This document shows, one piece after another, positions 24,324 through 36,346 of a stretch of DNA of 64,000 bases. The DNA is from Arachis hypogaea (taxonomy: Eukaryota > Streptophyta > Magnoliopsida > Fabales > Fabaceae). A model generated the notes under the pieces. It searched no databases and was not told where the DNA came from. It was given only the letters and a program-made list of their open reading frames with translations. Position 1 is the stretch's first letter. Every line of letters starts with the position of its first letter. A program made the translations under genes and the position numbers. The DNA lies in the NCBI RefSeq assembly GCF_003086295.3, contig NC_092050.1:156680699-156744698 (forward strand). The letters are read 5' to 3'.

Positions 24324-25303
24324 TAGTGGTGTCAATATGTTTGGCCCTATAGGACTTTGTCCCTACTTTATAGGGTCAGAAGAATAAAAAGCCCTATAAC
24401 TAATAAGGTCAAATTTTTAAAAAGCCCTCAGGGCCAAAAACCCTCATGAATCAAAAGTCCTGGGACCAACCCATGAGCTACTTTTTTTCATGGCCGTTGT
24501 TTTCTCTTATTGTTTCAATTTTATTACAAAACAGATCTAAAAAAAGGTAACAATAATAGTAGGGATTGATTTTTCTTTATTTACAACAATAAATCAAAAT
24601 CATATATAGAGTTATACATAATAAATCAAAATATTATTGAATGGGTAATTTGTATGTAAAATTCTTAATCATATAGTATGGTTTTTTTTTTAAATTTTGT
24701 TTGTGTCAGTCATATTTAGCAGTAAGGAGAATACAAATGGATTAACACTTTTAGTCTTAAAAAAAAGATAATTAACTAATATTAATTTAAATATAAGATA
24801 AAAATAAAAATAAAAATATTAATCATCTAATATTTTTTATTTATTAAAACAAATTTGTTGCATTTAATTAATGACAAAACTGAAATTATGGAACCAGCAA
24901 AATTTTCTTTAGCACCATTTATTTTTATTATATCTTTTCATTTCCTCATAAACTGAACAACTTATAAAATAAATAAATAAATAAATGAGCATAAATTTAC
25001 TGAGCCAGGGGTGAAGGACTGCGAAACACTCAATTTATCATCTTTTTGCATCAAGAATCTAAGGTGAGGATCAGCAGCTAAGAAAAGGTTTTTGACCAAA
25101 ACAGCCTCTTTGGATTCATATTCAAGCTTTAGTTTTGGGGCTTTTAGGGCTTGTAGGACCAGTCCTATTTTTATTTTTGTTGGGAGGGCTTAATGAGAGC
25201 TAGGGCTTATAAAATAAAATTTTGTAATTTTAGGGCTGTGGGCTAAAATTATTTTGGAGGGTTAGAGCCAGCCCTAAAATTTTGGGCTCAATTGACACCA
25301 CTA
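24324..25303. mobile_element. Nonautonomous hAT element, 980 bp, inserted in the LINE
   Basis: Perfect 13-bp terminal inverted repeats (TAGTGGTGTCAAT at 24324-24336, ATTGACACCACTA at 25291-25303) and a perfect 8-bp duplication GTATCTGG at 24316-24323 and 25304-25311. Removing the element and one duplicate restores an uninterrupted LINE reading frame (GKYL then GVPLL). Subterminal GGCCCTA/TAGGGC and GGGCTTTT words recur at both ends. The interior is AT-rich and has no transposase, but it holds an exon-like stretch at 25001-25126 on the minus strand. Confidence 0.95.
25001..25126 (-). pseudogene. Possible captured exon of an unidentified host gene inside the hAT element
   Basis: A 126-bp minus-strand stretch (exactly 42 codons, no stop) has protein-like composition (for example ESKEAVLVKNLFLAADPH and RFLMQKDDKLSVSQSF), unlike the AT-rich element around it. 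It is bounded by AG at the 5' side (ACTAAAG) and by GTAAATTT at the 3' side, so it can be read as a phase 0-0 exon. I do not recognise the protein. The splice-site match could be chance, and the call rests on composition. Confidence 0.4.
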
Positions 25304-25311
25304 GTATCTGG

Positions 25312-27173
25312 GTGTTCCTCTTCTTCATGATAGAGCTTGGAAGGAAGATTTTCAATTTATCATTGATAGAATGTCGAATCGACTGAACTCTTGGAAAGTC
25401 CGGAGCCTTTCTCTAGCCGGTAGAGTAACTCTAGCCCAATCTTCTTTGGCGACTATTCCCTCTTATGTTATGCAAAAAATGAAGATTTCTATGAGTATTT
25501 GTGATAAAATTGATAGTATTTATAAAAACTTTGTGTGGGGTGGTGCTGATTTGGAGCGAAAGCCATATTTGCTTAGTTGGGATAAACTATGCCTCCCAAA
25601 GAACCAAGGGGGTCTCGATTTTCGGCCAGCAAAAGTGACAAACAATGCCAATTTAATGAAACTGGCATGGAAGCTTGTCCAGAATAAGGAGGAATTATGG
25701 GTGAAAGTGATCCGGAGCAAATATGGCTATGGGGAGGATCCTCTTCCTTCTTTCAAGAAGCATCAATCAAGTTCTAATGTTTGGCACGGAATTCAAAGCG
25801 TTTGAAAGGTATTTCAGAATAATTTGATTTGGAGGGTGGGTGCAGGGAATACTGTGAATTTTTGGTCGGATAATTGGATACCGGGTATTCACAATCTCGT
25901 AGATTTTGCTCACTCGGAGGTTACTGAGGACATGATTGATGAACAGGTATGTGATTATGCTATTGATGGTAGATGAAATTATGAACGGATTTCCTTGACT
26001 TTGGGTGAGGATTGGCTCTTGGTTTTTACTGCCATTAAGCCTCCAGAACCAAGTTTTGGGGAAGATATTTTGGCCTGGCTCCTTACATCCAATGGCCAAT
26101 TTTTAATGAAGTCTGCTGGTGCCTTATTTTTTAGCAATACAGAAGATGATAGATCATCTCTGTTCTGACGAATTTGGAAGCTCGAGGCCTCGCAGAGGTT
26201 GTGCACGTTCTGCTGGCTTGTTGCAAATGAGGCTTTTCTTACCAATGAGCAGCGTTGTAAGTGACACATGACATCGGATGATCGATGTGGCATCTGTCAT
26301 AATTTTCCCAAGTCTTTGCTCCATGTCCTCCGCGATTGTGAAGTGGCAAGAAGAACATGGATGAGCATTGACAACAGTTTGGTGACCGATAACTTCTTCA
26401 ACACTCCTCTTTTGATCTGGTTGTTGGATAATTTATCTCTCAATACTCCTTCTAAAGGCTGTGCATGGCCTCTTCTTTTTGCTACCATGATGAATTTGCT
26501 ATGGTACCAACGCAATAAGGTTATTTTTTTATGCCGCTGAGGTTTTTGAATAAGGAAAGTTAGCTAATCTTGCTATTCATCTTGCCAATGATGTTCAACA
26601 TGCGTATACTACTGTCGGCAATGTGAAGAAGAAAGTGGGTACTTTCATTGATAAGCAGGTTAAGTGGATGCCGCCTAATCCGCCTTTCTTTAAATTAAAC
26701 ACTGATGGATCTGTCTTGCAGAGAATGGGAGAGCTGCTTGTGGAAGCATTATTAGGGACAACAATAGAAATTTTATTGCTTGTTTTAGTGCCAATTTGGC
26801 TTATGGAACTATTACAGCAGCGGAGTTTTGGGGTGTTTTATTGAGTGTTGACCTAACTTTAAGTCTTGGATTGGAAAGCCTTCATATTGAGGTGGATTCT
26901 TTGGCTGCAATGAAACTGTGTTCCCAGGAAGGGATTGAATGTCACTCTTTAAAGGCCATTATCTTGGCTATCAAAGATATGTGTGGCAAATTATATAATT
27001 GGAATTTGAATAACCAGTACCGTGAAGCAAATTCGTGTGCGGATGAACTTGCTAACTTTGGGCATAGCTTGATGGTTGGTTGTCATGTTTTCATTACCTT
27101 ACCTTCATGTATTTTGCTTTGCTTTCATTCTGATGCAATTGGCACGTGCCATTTGAGGATAGTTGCTTCTTAG
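25312..27173 (+). pseudogene. LINE ORF2 remnant, 3' part: thumb region, zf-RVT and RNase H
   Basis: Continues the reverse transcriptase reading frame after the hAT element (RMSNRLNSWKVRSLSLAGR and so on) up to a nonsense codon at 25803-25805. The same frame goes on with NFWSDNWIPG and is broken again near 25974. A zinc-binding zf-RVT segment follows (TSDDRCGICHNFPKSLLHVL at about 26270), then an RNase H of the RVT_3 type: FFKLNTDGSV at about 26690 and, in a second frame, AAEFWGVLLSVDL to YREANSCADELANFGHSL (26820-27080). At least four stops or shifts show a dead copy. Confidence 0.88.
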
Positions 27174-27219
27174 TTTTGTCTTTATTTGAGCTTCTTTAGC
27201 TCCTTTGTTAATAAAAAAA

Positions 27220-28668
27220 TAGTCAGCACTTTTGATAAAACCCTAAATTAAAGCACTATAATGAGTAAAAATTTACGAATCCAATAAATCTAATGCTAGT
27301 TACTGTTGCTATAATGTGAAAGAGATGAATCTTGTGATTATATGATCTAAGAAATAAATCAGATTATGAGGCTGGGAAAGAAGAAAGTAGATGATCGAAG
27401 TAATTTGAATATTATCATTCAAGAAGTGTTAACTGACTAATAATTAGAAACAAACTCTAACGAATTTACACAAATATCTTAACTGACTCACACACACATA
27501 TCTTAACAAATTTTCTCTCTTATCCATCACTATCTATATTGAAGCTCTCCTTAACACTAATCAACAAGATTCACCGAATATGATTAATAAAGCAGTCATG
27601 GTTGAGGGAAGAGAGGATGAGTTTTTTTTATTATTTTATTTTATTTTTAAGATTAACGGAGACAATGCCACTAGAAAAGAGAAGAATTGTGTAAGTACTT
27701 TGTTTGTGATGTACACAGTTTATTGTTTGTGATGTTCTTGGTTTTGCAAGAGGGTGATTTTGGTTGATGTTAGGGTTCAATTATCAAATTGGATATAAAG
27801 TTGTGGTTAGCATAAAAATGTTCTTTTTAGACATATTAATCAACCTTGTTCGTGAGTTATCTGAAAACACGGGATGGTAGGGCAACCTACAAAAACACTC
27901 TGATGCTCAAATTAAAATAGATCTTAGAAGTAGGATTTAAGAATGTGTGTAATGTACCTGAGGGAGCTATAAGCTTCCCATTATATAACTTTGTCTTGTT
28001 ATCTTATCTTTTTGGTTGACTAAGATAAGGAATATATTTTAATTTAAATATCATTAGTGATTTATTTCCAGTTATCTAGTTTCTTCCAGATTCTTAGGAT
28101 GGGCCTGGGAGAGGACGATTTGAGCTTGAAAACCGAATTATTGTTGGGCCATTGAGACTAGAATTCGGGTCTATAACAAACCTATTGTAAATGTTGCATA
28201 TATTTCGAATAGATATTTTTTAGTTTTTATTTCAAACACTATAATTAAAAGATGAGAAAAGGACAAATAGGTCTTTGACTTTTTGTCCCGCAGACATTTT
28301 TGTCCCTGACCATTTAAAAATACTTTTAAGTCCCTCACCTCCTTAAAGGTTGGATAGATTAGTCCCTCCTTACGAATGCCTCCGTCAGACTCAACGAAAA
28401 AGTCTGACGTGGCTCCCGTTCTGATGACCTGGCTCATTCCACATTCACTCTTCCGTTCGTGTAGCTTGCACTCCCTCCAACCTCCACTCTTTCACGGTTT
28501 CACCTTACATTAACAAAACCATGCAGCTGCAGCACCAATCACTTCTCTTCCTTCATTCTCATTCTTCCTAACACCAACACAAACAGAATCAACAACACAG
28601 AACGAAAAAAATTATATTTCTTTTATATTTATAATCTTGAATATTATTCATTTTTTTAATAGAACCAA
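27220..28668. other. Region upstream of the PDH E1 alpha-like copy, with repeat fragments
   Basis: Mostly AT-rich DNA. About 27840-28170 (containing ACACTCTGATGCTCAAATT and GGGAGCTATAAGCTTCCCAT) looks like a fragment of a dispersed repeat. About 28250-28440 (TAGGTCTTTGACTTTTTGTC, then GTCTGACGTGGCTCCCG) is also repeat-like and reaches within 230 bp of the ATG at 28669. A minus-strand open frame there, 28171-28437, is read through this repeat. About 28500-28668 is pyrimidine-rich and CAACA-rich like a plant 5' leader. Confidence 0.45.
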
Positions 28669-29163
28669 ATGGCTCTTTTGCGTGCCGAATCCAATCTCCT
28701 GAAACCGATCTCACCTTTCTTCTCCTGCACCCCATTGATTCTCAGCCATTCAATCTCCTCCTCCAATGATTCCATCACCATGGAGACCTCAATCCCCTTC
28801 ACCGCTCACAACTGCGAACCTCCATCGCGCTCCGTCACCACCTCCGCCGCAGAACTCCACTCTTTCTTCAGTGACATGGCCCTTATGCGCCGAATGGAGA
28901 TCGCCGCTAACAGCCTCTACAAGGCTAAGCTCATTCGCGGCTTTTGCCACCTCTACGACAGTCAGGAGGCTGTCGCCGTCGGAATGGAGGCCGCCATCAC
29001 CAAGAAGGATTGCATCATCATGGCGTACCGTGACCACTGCACCTTCCTCAGCCGCAGTGGAAACCTAGTCAAGGTTTTCACTGAGCTCATGGGATGCCGC
29101 GTCGAAATGTCCAACGACAAGGGCAGATCCATGTACTTTTACTGCAAGGAAGGTGGACTCTAA
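28669..29163 (+). pseudogene. Truncated intronless copy of mitochondrial pyruvate dehydrogenase E1 alpha (N-terminal part only)
   Basis: 164 codons from ATG to TAA. Residues 1-40 resemble a Ser/Arg-containing mitochondrial transit peptide. From about residue 38 the protein follows plant PDH E1 alpha closely: TSIPFTAHNCEPPSRSV, MALMRRMEIAANSLYKAKLI, RGFCHLYDSQEAVAVGMEAA and ITKKDCIIMAYRDH. The match ends near RSMYFYCKEGG, where the family has GGSMHFY; full-length proteins are about 390 aa, so the thiamine diphosphate/Mg-binding GDG region, phosphorylation loops and subunit contacts are absent. Codon use is GC-rich at third positions, unlike the flanks. No intron interrupts it, which fits a retrocopy or one captured exon; downstream DNA shows no continuation. 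It cannot act as E1 alpha alone, though a short transcribed product is conceivable. Confidence 0.8.
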
Positions 29164-32100
29164 ACCATGTAAATAAAGATTAACTTTTTTTTAACTTATA
29201 CTCATTTTTTAAAAATTCAACACATGATAAATCAATTTATTTTTAGTAAAAGATTCACTGAAAATTTTTTTTCCTAAAAAGTTACTAAAATTTTTATTAT
29301 CTATCCAAATTATATTATTTTAGCTAAATAAATTTTATCTTTATAATTAATTCAAATATTAGAATAGTATCTTTATTTTTATAATTTTTTGTTTTATCTA
29401 AATTCACTTTTTATATTTTTGGATTTAATTTTATAATTAAATTTGTATTAGTGTCAGAATATTTTAAAAAATAAATATATTCAAAACAAGACGATCATGG
29501 CATGTCAATATGAGACAGGTGGATACGCAGAGGAAACGGAATTAGAAGAATATAAACTTCAAATTCAAAGGCTACGAAAAATTTTATTTGTGGTAAAATA
29601 ATAATTTTTATTTAGCCACTGTAATAATATTTTGTCGTAAATAAAAGACACATTCATTTATTTTAACACAATATAATATTTATAGTTAAAATTTAGTGAC
29701 TAAACCTCTTTTTTATGGTAGTGATTACCGAGTTAACTTATTTTAGTAAAGCTAGAATCAATATACTATATCCTAAGTTCCTAACTAAGAAAAAATTTAC
29801 AAACTCCAAATAAGTTGGTTCTAATTTCTTTTATTTTTTGTTTTTCTTTGTCAGGTTCCTTAATAGCTGGGAACTCATAGGGAACTTTTCCCAGTGCAAA
29901 CGATTAAATAAAATAATATAAGCGTTTTGTTTAGTCAAGATTTTTCATTTATTATATAGTTTACGTTGGACTATGGTATGACCTCAACCTGAATAAAATA
30001 TGAAGCTATTATATAAGTGTTGGTTTAGGGAGCTATGGGCATTTAAATTTGGATCGATTAGAGGTTCATGACGTAAGTGATTTCCTCCTCCTCCTAATTA
30101 AACTTTTTTTATATTATCACTTATCATTCCTACATAGCAATCTGAATTCAGGTATAATTCCTTTTAATATTGAAATATAATTTATTTTTTTATTTATATA
30201 AAATTTTTTGTCTTAAAAACACGGCCACCGAACTATACTTTAATCCTCGAAGAACATCGAAAAAAGTTAAAATTTACAAAAAAACTCCAACATTTAAATA
30301 AAAAAATATATAAAATGAGGTATATGTATATGTTATTTAAAATAAATAGCATACTTTGAAAGAGAAAATGAAAGGAAGAGGTTTTTGTCCTCTTTTCACT
30401 ATGTTTACTTAATTCTATTTATATAAGATTTGTATTTGATTTAATTGTCGTATGTTCTCCTCATTCTAAAATATGAGGCATGGATACGGTCCTAAAAATC
30501 TCGCAGGAAATTGTTTGGTGACTTCTTTAAAAAGGTTCTTTTAGAGTAGAGATAGTTCTAGGGGTAAGAGTGTGGGGGCAAGCGCCTCCACTACAATTTA
30601 AAAATTTTTTTAGTAGTATATAATAATAATATTTATTTGTCCCCATTAAATTATTAATTTTGACCCCATAATAATATTTTACTCAACTTTTGAAATTTAA
30701 TATTCAATTTGAGAATTTTATATTAGATGTGTTGTAATAATCAATTCTCAAATTTAAATTAAATTAGTATTCTTTGTTAAAAATCGACTTGAAAGAATAT
30801 TATTTATCCTTTGATGTTTCTTCTTTTGAAGTTAGTTTTAGTTTTTTGTGTGATAACTGCATTAATTGAAAGAACTTTTTAAACTATAAATATCATCAAG
30901 ACCAAATTGTATGGAATATGAATTTTTAAATGATCCTTTAGTGATATATGTAAAACAAAAAGATATTTCAATTGTATTGTTGAGAAAAATATTATTCAAT
31001 CTTTCTAAAATATGAAACTTAAAAAAATAGAATTTTAAATTATATGTTATTATTTAAATTAATGTTTTAGTATTTTAATTTGATAATTAAACATTTTGAA
31101 GATTAATCAGATTTTACAATAACGAAATATAATTAAAATAATAATAATAGTTATGCTACGTCTACATAAAAAAACCTATTCGTAAGAATATATATTTAAA
31201 TACAAAATATATATTAAAAATAAATTAAATGACACATATATTTATACACAAATATATAATAAATAATTTGGTAGTTAACTTTTTATGTAAGCATATCTTT
31301 TATAAAATTTATTATCATATTATATATACTCTGTCTCCACTATCAAAATTTTTTAGATCCATCACTGTTTTAGAATTATCAGTAAATAGCCGTTCTCTTT
31401 TTAAATTTGATGTACGTGATAGAATTATAGCACACGCAGCCGACTTATATGAATGGATCACAAATTATTCTATTTTCAATTTATAAATGGTCGAATTATA
31501 ACTTACGTCACCGATTTATAAAGACAAATCAGACCTAATCTCTAAATTATAATTTGTATCCATCGACCAAATTACTTATCAATCAGTTTGTAAATTATAA
31601 CCTTATTTTGCAAACATTTCTTCTATACATTGGTTCTTTCTATGTATTGTAAAAATTTTCGTCTCAACAACACTAGCAAAGTGGTAACTCCCGACTAGCT
31701 ATAGATAGCTATTTCCACGAGCGAGCATCTTATTAGAGGTTCTAGAGTTCCTCTCATATTTTGGAGGTATGTTCTTATAAGAATGGAGTTAAAACGGTAA
31801 ATATATATGAGTTTAATTTTGATGTATTCATAGAATAAAGTATTTTATATAGTCATATAATTATATTTATTTTTTGAATTATTATTCACGTAATCAATAA
31901 AAATAATTATTATTTTTTATGATGTGATATTATATAATTTAATATATGTGTAAAATTATTTTACATTGATAGTCTATTAAAACTAGATTTTATATATATA
32001 TATTAAACATATAAAGATTTATGCCCTTTTTTTTTATTAATCTAAATTTTTTTTAAAAAAATGGTAATTTTATATATGAATGGTATTAAAATTTTTAACT

Positions 32101-32560
32101 TTTTATGTCTTAAAGATCTAAGACAAATAAAAAAAATATGAAAAAATTTATATAAATCTAAAAAAAATCTTATATAAAAGAATTTATTAAAAATATATTT
32201 TAAATTATTTATATATATCTTTTTTTATCGACTTAACTTTTAATAAAAGTAGTTTTTAACTTTTCATATACTACAACAAAAATTATTTTTAATGACAAAT
32301 TATAATATAATAATTATTATATGTCTTATTTAATTTATATTTTCGTACCAGTTATATATTTATTGTTATTATTCTATGTTACAATGACAAAGGTTTTCTT
32401 TTGTGATCATTAAAAAGGTTTTTATTTATAATAATATAATTGCTGTTAAAATATTTTAATAATAAAATATAAGATGACTAATATATAATTATTAATAAAT
32501 ATATTAACGATTATTTTATTGTTTTTAAAAGTAAAATAAAATCAATAAATTATAATTTAA
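29164..32560. other. Gene-free AT-rich stretch
   Basis: No coding sequence is recognised. Fragments near 31185-31275 resemble one half of the TIR family at 41129-41287. A terminus-like CTACAACAAAAATTATTTTT at about 32270 recalls a CACTA end but has no partner. The open frame at 31229-31486 is AT-driven and unrecognised. Confidence 0.45.
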
Positions 32561-32573
32561 ATAAGGATCCTGC

Positions 32574-32895
32574 TAGGGAGACAATGGACTATTTATACAA
32601 TATTTACAATGGGTTATTGAGTTAGAGAATGAACATCCTCCTTACTATCTAGAATAACCATCCGAGTACTAGCGATAATAAACATCTTCCCAAAAGTTTA
32701 AACTAATTTTAGAGTTCACCAAGGATCGAACTCTTGACCTTTCGGATCTAACGCTCTAATACCATGCATGATACCACTCATCCCAAAAGATTCAGCTAAT
32801 GAATAAAGATAATACTAATAATTATATTTCTAATACTCCTTAAACCTCTATTGTACACATTATATAAATATTTCATTGGCTCTTCATACTTTCCC
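32574..32895. mobile_element. TIR element with tRNA-like block, copy 1 (reverse orientation)
   Basis: Left end TAGGGAGACAATGGACTATT, right end with CATTGGCTC. The interior holds, on the minus strand, GGTATTAGAGCGTTAGATCC followed by AAGGTCAAGAGTTCGATCC, the same block as in the copy at 33973-34254. The right terminus is eroded. Confidence 0.65.
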
Positions 32896-33015
32896 TTTAA
32901 ATAATATAATTTTTTATATTCACCTAAAAATGGTATGTTCGACGCCCGCTTCTAGCTTAAAAAAAATCGGTGAAAGTAATTTTTCAAATAGTAATAGCAG
33001 TATGTATATAAATTA

Positions 33016-33167
33016 GGAAGGTTATCAGGTGTACCGGAAACATCGTGTTCCAGTTGTTTTAACCGTTGATCTTAATTATAAAAAGATATATATAATATAT
33101 ATTAATTGAAATCAACGGTTAAAACAACTGGAACACCGATGTTTCCCTGTACACCTGATAATTTTCC
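33016..33167. mobile_element. Mutator-type foldback MITE, copy 1, 152 bp
   Basis: A near-complete palindrome with ends GGAAGGTTATCAGGTGTACC and GTACACCTGATAATTTTCC, arms through AACCGTTGAT and an AT-rich centre. It is flanked by a perfect 9-bp duplication TATAAATTA at 33007-33015 and 33168-33176. Nine-base duplications are the Mutator (MULE) signature. The sister copy is at 59260-59410. Confidence 0.9.
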
Positions 33168-33972
33168 TATAAATTAACACTTATAACAAACCAACCCGCC
33201 CTCATGCACTTTAAACTTTATTTATTCTTTCTTGAAAAAAAAAATGTCATTTTCTCTATTATTACATGTGATGATGTGGCTTTTGGAGAGGTTGACATCG
33301 TAATAGATAATTAAGGAAGTGTTTGCGTGTTCCGATTGGAAAAGTAAATAATGTAAGAAAATGAATAGCATTTACTAGTAATTAACTAGCTTAGACGGCC
33401 AACTATTATTAAAGCACATTTAAATCGTGAATTATTTATTTTTATCCTGGTTTTTTAATAAGTTGCAAGAGGAACAGTATAGTTGAAATGGATTCATATT
33501 TTTTTAGTTTTGCCACATGTATACTTGATTGCACTACCTAATTATAAAATAATGCAAGCGGAAATTTTAAGATTGTGCAAAAACAAAGATTATTGATATC
33601 CATATGTGAAAAGATACCAAACAAATATGATGATCATTCCTGCGATCTAACTACCTCTATAGTTTTGAGAGTAGACAAAATTTTACTGGGTAAATAATGA
33701 TTAAATTCTAGATGTTTTTTGTCATAAAATTTTAAATATTATATAATATAATTATTTATTTCAAAAACTTAAATTTATAAGAGAAAATATATGAATAATT
33801 ATTTTTTTTTTTTGAAATTTGTCCTTTGCAAATTGTGATTGCTCAAACTCTGGCTTGCCTACATTGGCAAGCAGCCATAAATAAAGAATACTTAGCCCTA
33901 ATAAAGAATTAATTTAGAAGCTAGTCATTGCATTTGATTACACTGTTTTTATTGACCGTAAATGAGGAAGTA

Positions 33973-34254
33973 TAGGGAGCCAATGGAATATCTGTACAAT
34001 ATGTATAATGAAAGTTTAGAGATGTCTGATTCAGTATTAGAGATATAATTATTAGTGTTACTTTTTTCTATCAGTTTAAGTGAGCTTTTGGAATGAGCGG
34101 TTTCATGACATGGTATCAGAGCTCTAGATCCGAAAGGTCAAGAATTCGATTCTTGGGGTGTACCCAGATGATTATTCTAAATAGTATGAATGATATTTAT
34201 TTTTAAACTCATAACCCATTGTATACATTGTACAAATATTTCATTGGCTCCCTA
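33973..34254. mobile_element. TIR element with tRNA-like block, copy 2, 282 bp
   Basis: Perfect 13-bp inverted ends (TAGGGAGCCAATG and CATTGGCTCCCTA) that extend imperfectly for about 40 bp (TGTACAATATGTATAATG against CATTGTATACATTGTACA). At 34111-34158 the block TGGTATCAGAGCTCTAGATC then GGTCAAGAATTCGATTCTTG resembles the box A and box B of a tRNA-type RNA polymerase III promoter. The flanks do not show a matching target duplication. Confidence 0.7.
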
Positions 34255-34696
34255 GCAAAATTCACTGTAAATAGGTGTTTAAAGTCAAGAAACATCTCGA
34301 TGACGCAATATTAACTCTCTTAATAGAGAAAAAGCGAAAACTTTCGATCTAAATTTACATTACTCTTAAATTTTATTTAAAAACTATATCTTATACAAAT
34401 CTCTATTTATAGAAAATATAAGTATCTAGTGATTAAGATCTGTAATGCTTAAAAATAGAATTGGTGGTGAACAATTTGTATTTGATTTGCTACTTACTTT
34501 TTAACTCTTGAAGGTTCTATATTCTTCATTATTGTTGGTCAAAGTTTATAATTTATATTTGATTTTAATTCAAGTTTTTTTCATTCACTTGATACTTCTT
34601 GCTTCTAGTATGTATAACGTGGTGCTTTTCACTTGTGGCAATAAAATTTAAATTGATTAAAATGTTGAGTTAGTAATTGGATATGCTCTAATTTGT

Positions 34697-34751
<55 letters not shown>

Positions 34752-35935
34752 ACTTCTATAATTTTCTACAATCCTCTTTTTCTTATCAACATTGATGAGT
34801 TTCATTTATACTTCTTTTGAACACTTGGATATACATGAGTTTTAATATTAAAGCTAATCTTCTAACAATTTGCTCAATGATGACAAACTTACTTATTAGT
34901 AATTGATAAACTTAATCTGGTTACCAACAAATTGTAACTAATCAAGTCAATTAAGCTAGCAATAACAGAATAATCTTCATTTTTCCTCCAATTCATCTTT
35001 GTTTTCTTTTGTTTTTTTAATTTTTTGTTTTCTGTTTTTAATTCTACTCTAATATAAAATATAATATTAAAATTTTTATAACCTAAAAATCTAAAATTCG
35101 ATTCTTATTCATTTCAAAAAAAAAAATTCATGATAAAAATAAATTCTATGTAAATAATTCACACAAATTTAAAAGAAACTCTTATATGAGAAAATATGTT
35201 TTAAAATTAAAATATCATCATTTATATGCCTTTGATCTTTTATTAATTTAAATTTTTAGAAAAAATAATATCATGATAGATTTTTATTGTTTGTTTGGAA
35301 CAAGTAATTTCTTTTTAAACATTTAGGAATTATTTGCAATAATAATGTACTTAAAAACAAAAACAATAAAACCCATATACTCAAAACCTTATAATTAATT
35401 AACAATGAAACTTTCGATCTTTCTTAATCTTCAATCGATGTCATATATAGTGTATGTAAAGTATCAATTATTGTGGCTCTCCACAGTCAAAAATAAAAAA
35501 GTAGTTGTTGTAAGCAATTACATCATGAAGTGATTGAAGTCACTCTTTACTCTGGTGAAGAGATTAATAGCTTAGCTGCACGTTTTATTTGAAATTTATA
35601 ATAATGATCACTATGGGTAAATATAATTAAGGCTTTATTTGTATGTTTGGTTGGTATGTTTAAAGGAGCCGAAAGAGAGTGAAAGCAAGACAAAGCATAT
35701 ATATATTGCACTATTCTCTTGGAGGTTTAATGAATTCTTGTAATTATAATATTAATACCTCAGTCTTCTTTTGTCAAATTAACTTGTCTAATCAAAATTA
35801 CTTTTCCTAGGATAATTGAATTTTTTTCCTTAACTAATACACTATACAACTTTTTGACATTCTCTATATATCTCTACTGAAAATTAAAATGACCTCATCA
35901 CGATGTTGACTTTGTGACCCATGAATAGCACAAAG
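34255..35935. other. Gene-free AT-rich stretch with a TA microsatellite
   Basis: Contains a (TA)n run of about 25 units at 34700-34748. No coding sequence seen. Confidence 0.5.
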
Positions 35936-36019
35936 AAAGCTGGCAGCCATTACGATCTAATTGGATCGGGTCGGGTTTCGTGAATTTGATACCCAAACTA
36001 ATTCAAATTGAAAAAATTA

Positions 36020-36205
36020 GATTTGAATTCTATAAAATTTGAATTTTAGTTTAGAGAGTAAAATGTAATCTCTCACCATTTATTTTATAGGTAGAATCAA
36101 AAATAAATATGAGAGAAAAATTATTCAAGGGTAGAAGATTACACTTTACTCTCTAAAGTACAAATTTAAAATTTAGAGGATCCAAATTCAAAAAAATTTA
36201 GGGAG
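36020..36205. repeat. Small foldback element, about 185 bp
   Basis: The left arm (GAATTTTAGTTTAGAGAGTA then AATGTAATCTCTCACC) pairs with the right arm (GAAGATTACACTTTACTCTC then TAAAATTTAGAGGATCC). Just to its right, TTTAGGGAGCCAATGATTTT at about 36199 is one isolated terminus of the 33973-34254 family. No target duplication resolved. Confidence 0.6.
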
Positions 36206-36346
36206 CCAATGATTTTAGTGTACCATGTGTATATTGAGCTTAAAAAATAAGGTATTTAAAAAATTAAAAATTAGATTTCTAATTAATTATTTAAATTCAA
36301 ATTTTGAAATTTAAAAAATTAGTTTTAATAGTTAAATTCATTCACA

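Larger units (their letters stand above)
20476..27219 (+). mobile_element. Degenerate, near full-length L1-type LINE, split by a hAT insertion
   Basis: In order it carries an ORF1 with a DUF4283-like domain and a CCHC zinc knuckle, then ORF2 with endonuclease, reverse transcriptase, zf-RVT and RNase H (RVT_3-type) segments, and a short A-rich 3' end (AATAAAAAAAT at 27210-27220). Numerous stops and frameshifts show that it is dead. The 980-bp hAT element at 24324-25303 lies within ORF2. The 5' limit is approximate and no target duplication of the LINE itself was found. Confidence 0.88.

Noticed and set aside
28171..28437. Minus-strand 88-codon frame
   Set aside because: It is read through a dispersed repeat upstream of the PDH E1 alpha-like copy.
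32266..32560. Second CACTA element beginning CTACAACAAAAATT
   Set aside because: No matching TTGTAGTG terminus or 3-bp duplication was found.
34111..34158. tRNA gene or LTR primer-binding site
   Set aside because: No cloverleaf can be drawn and no LTRs flank it; it sits inside a short TIR element that occurs twice.
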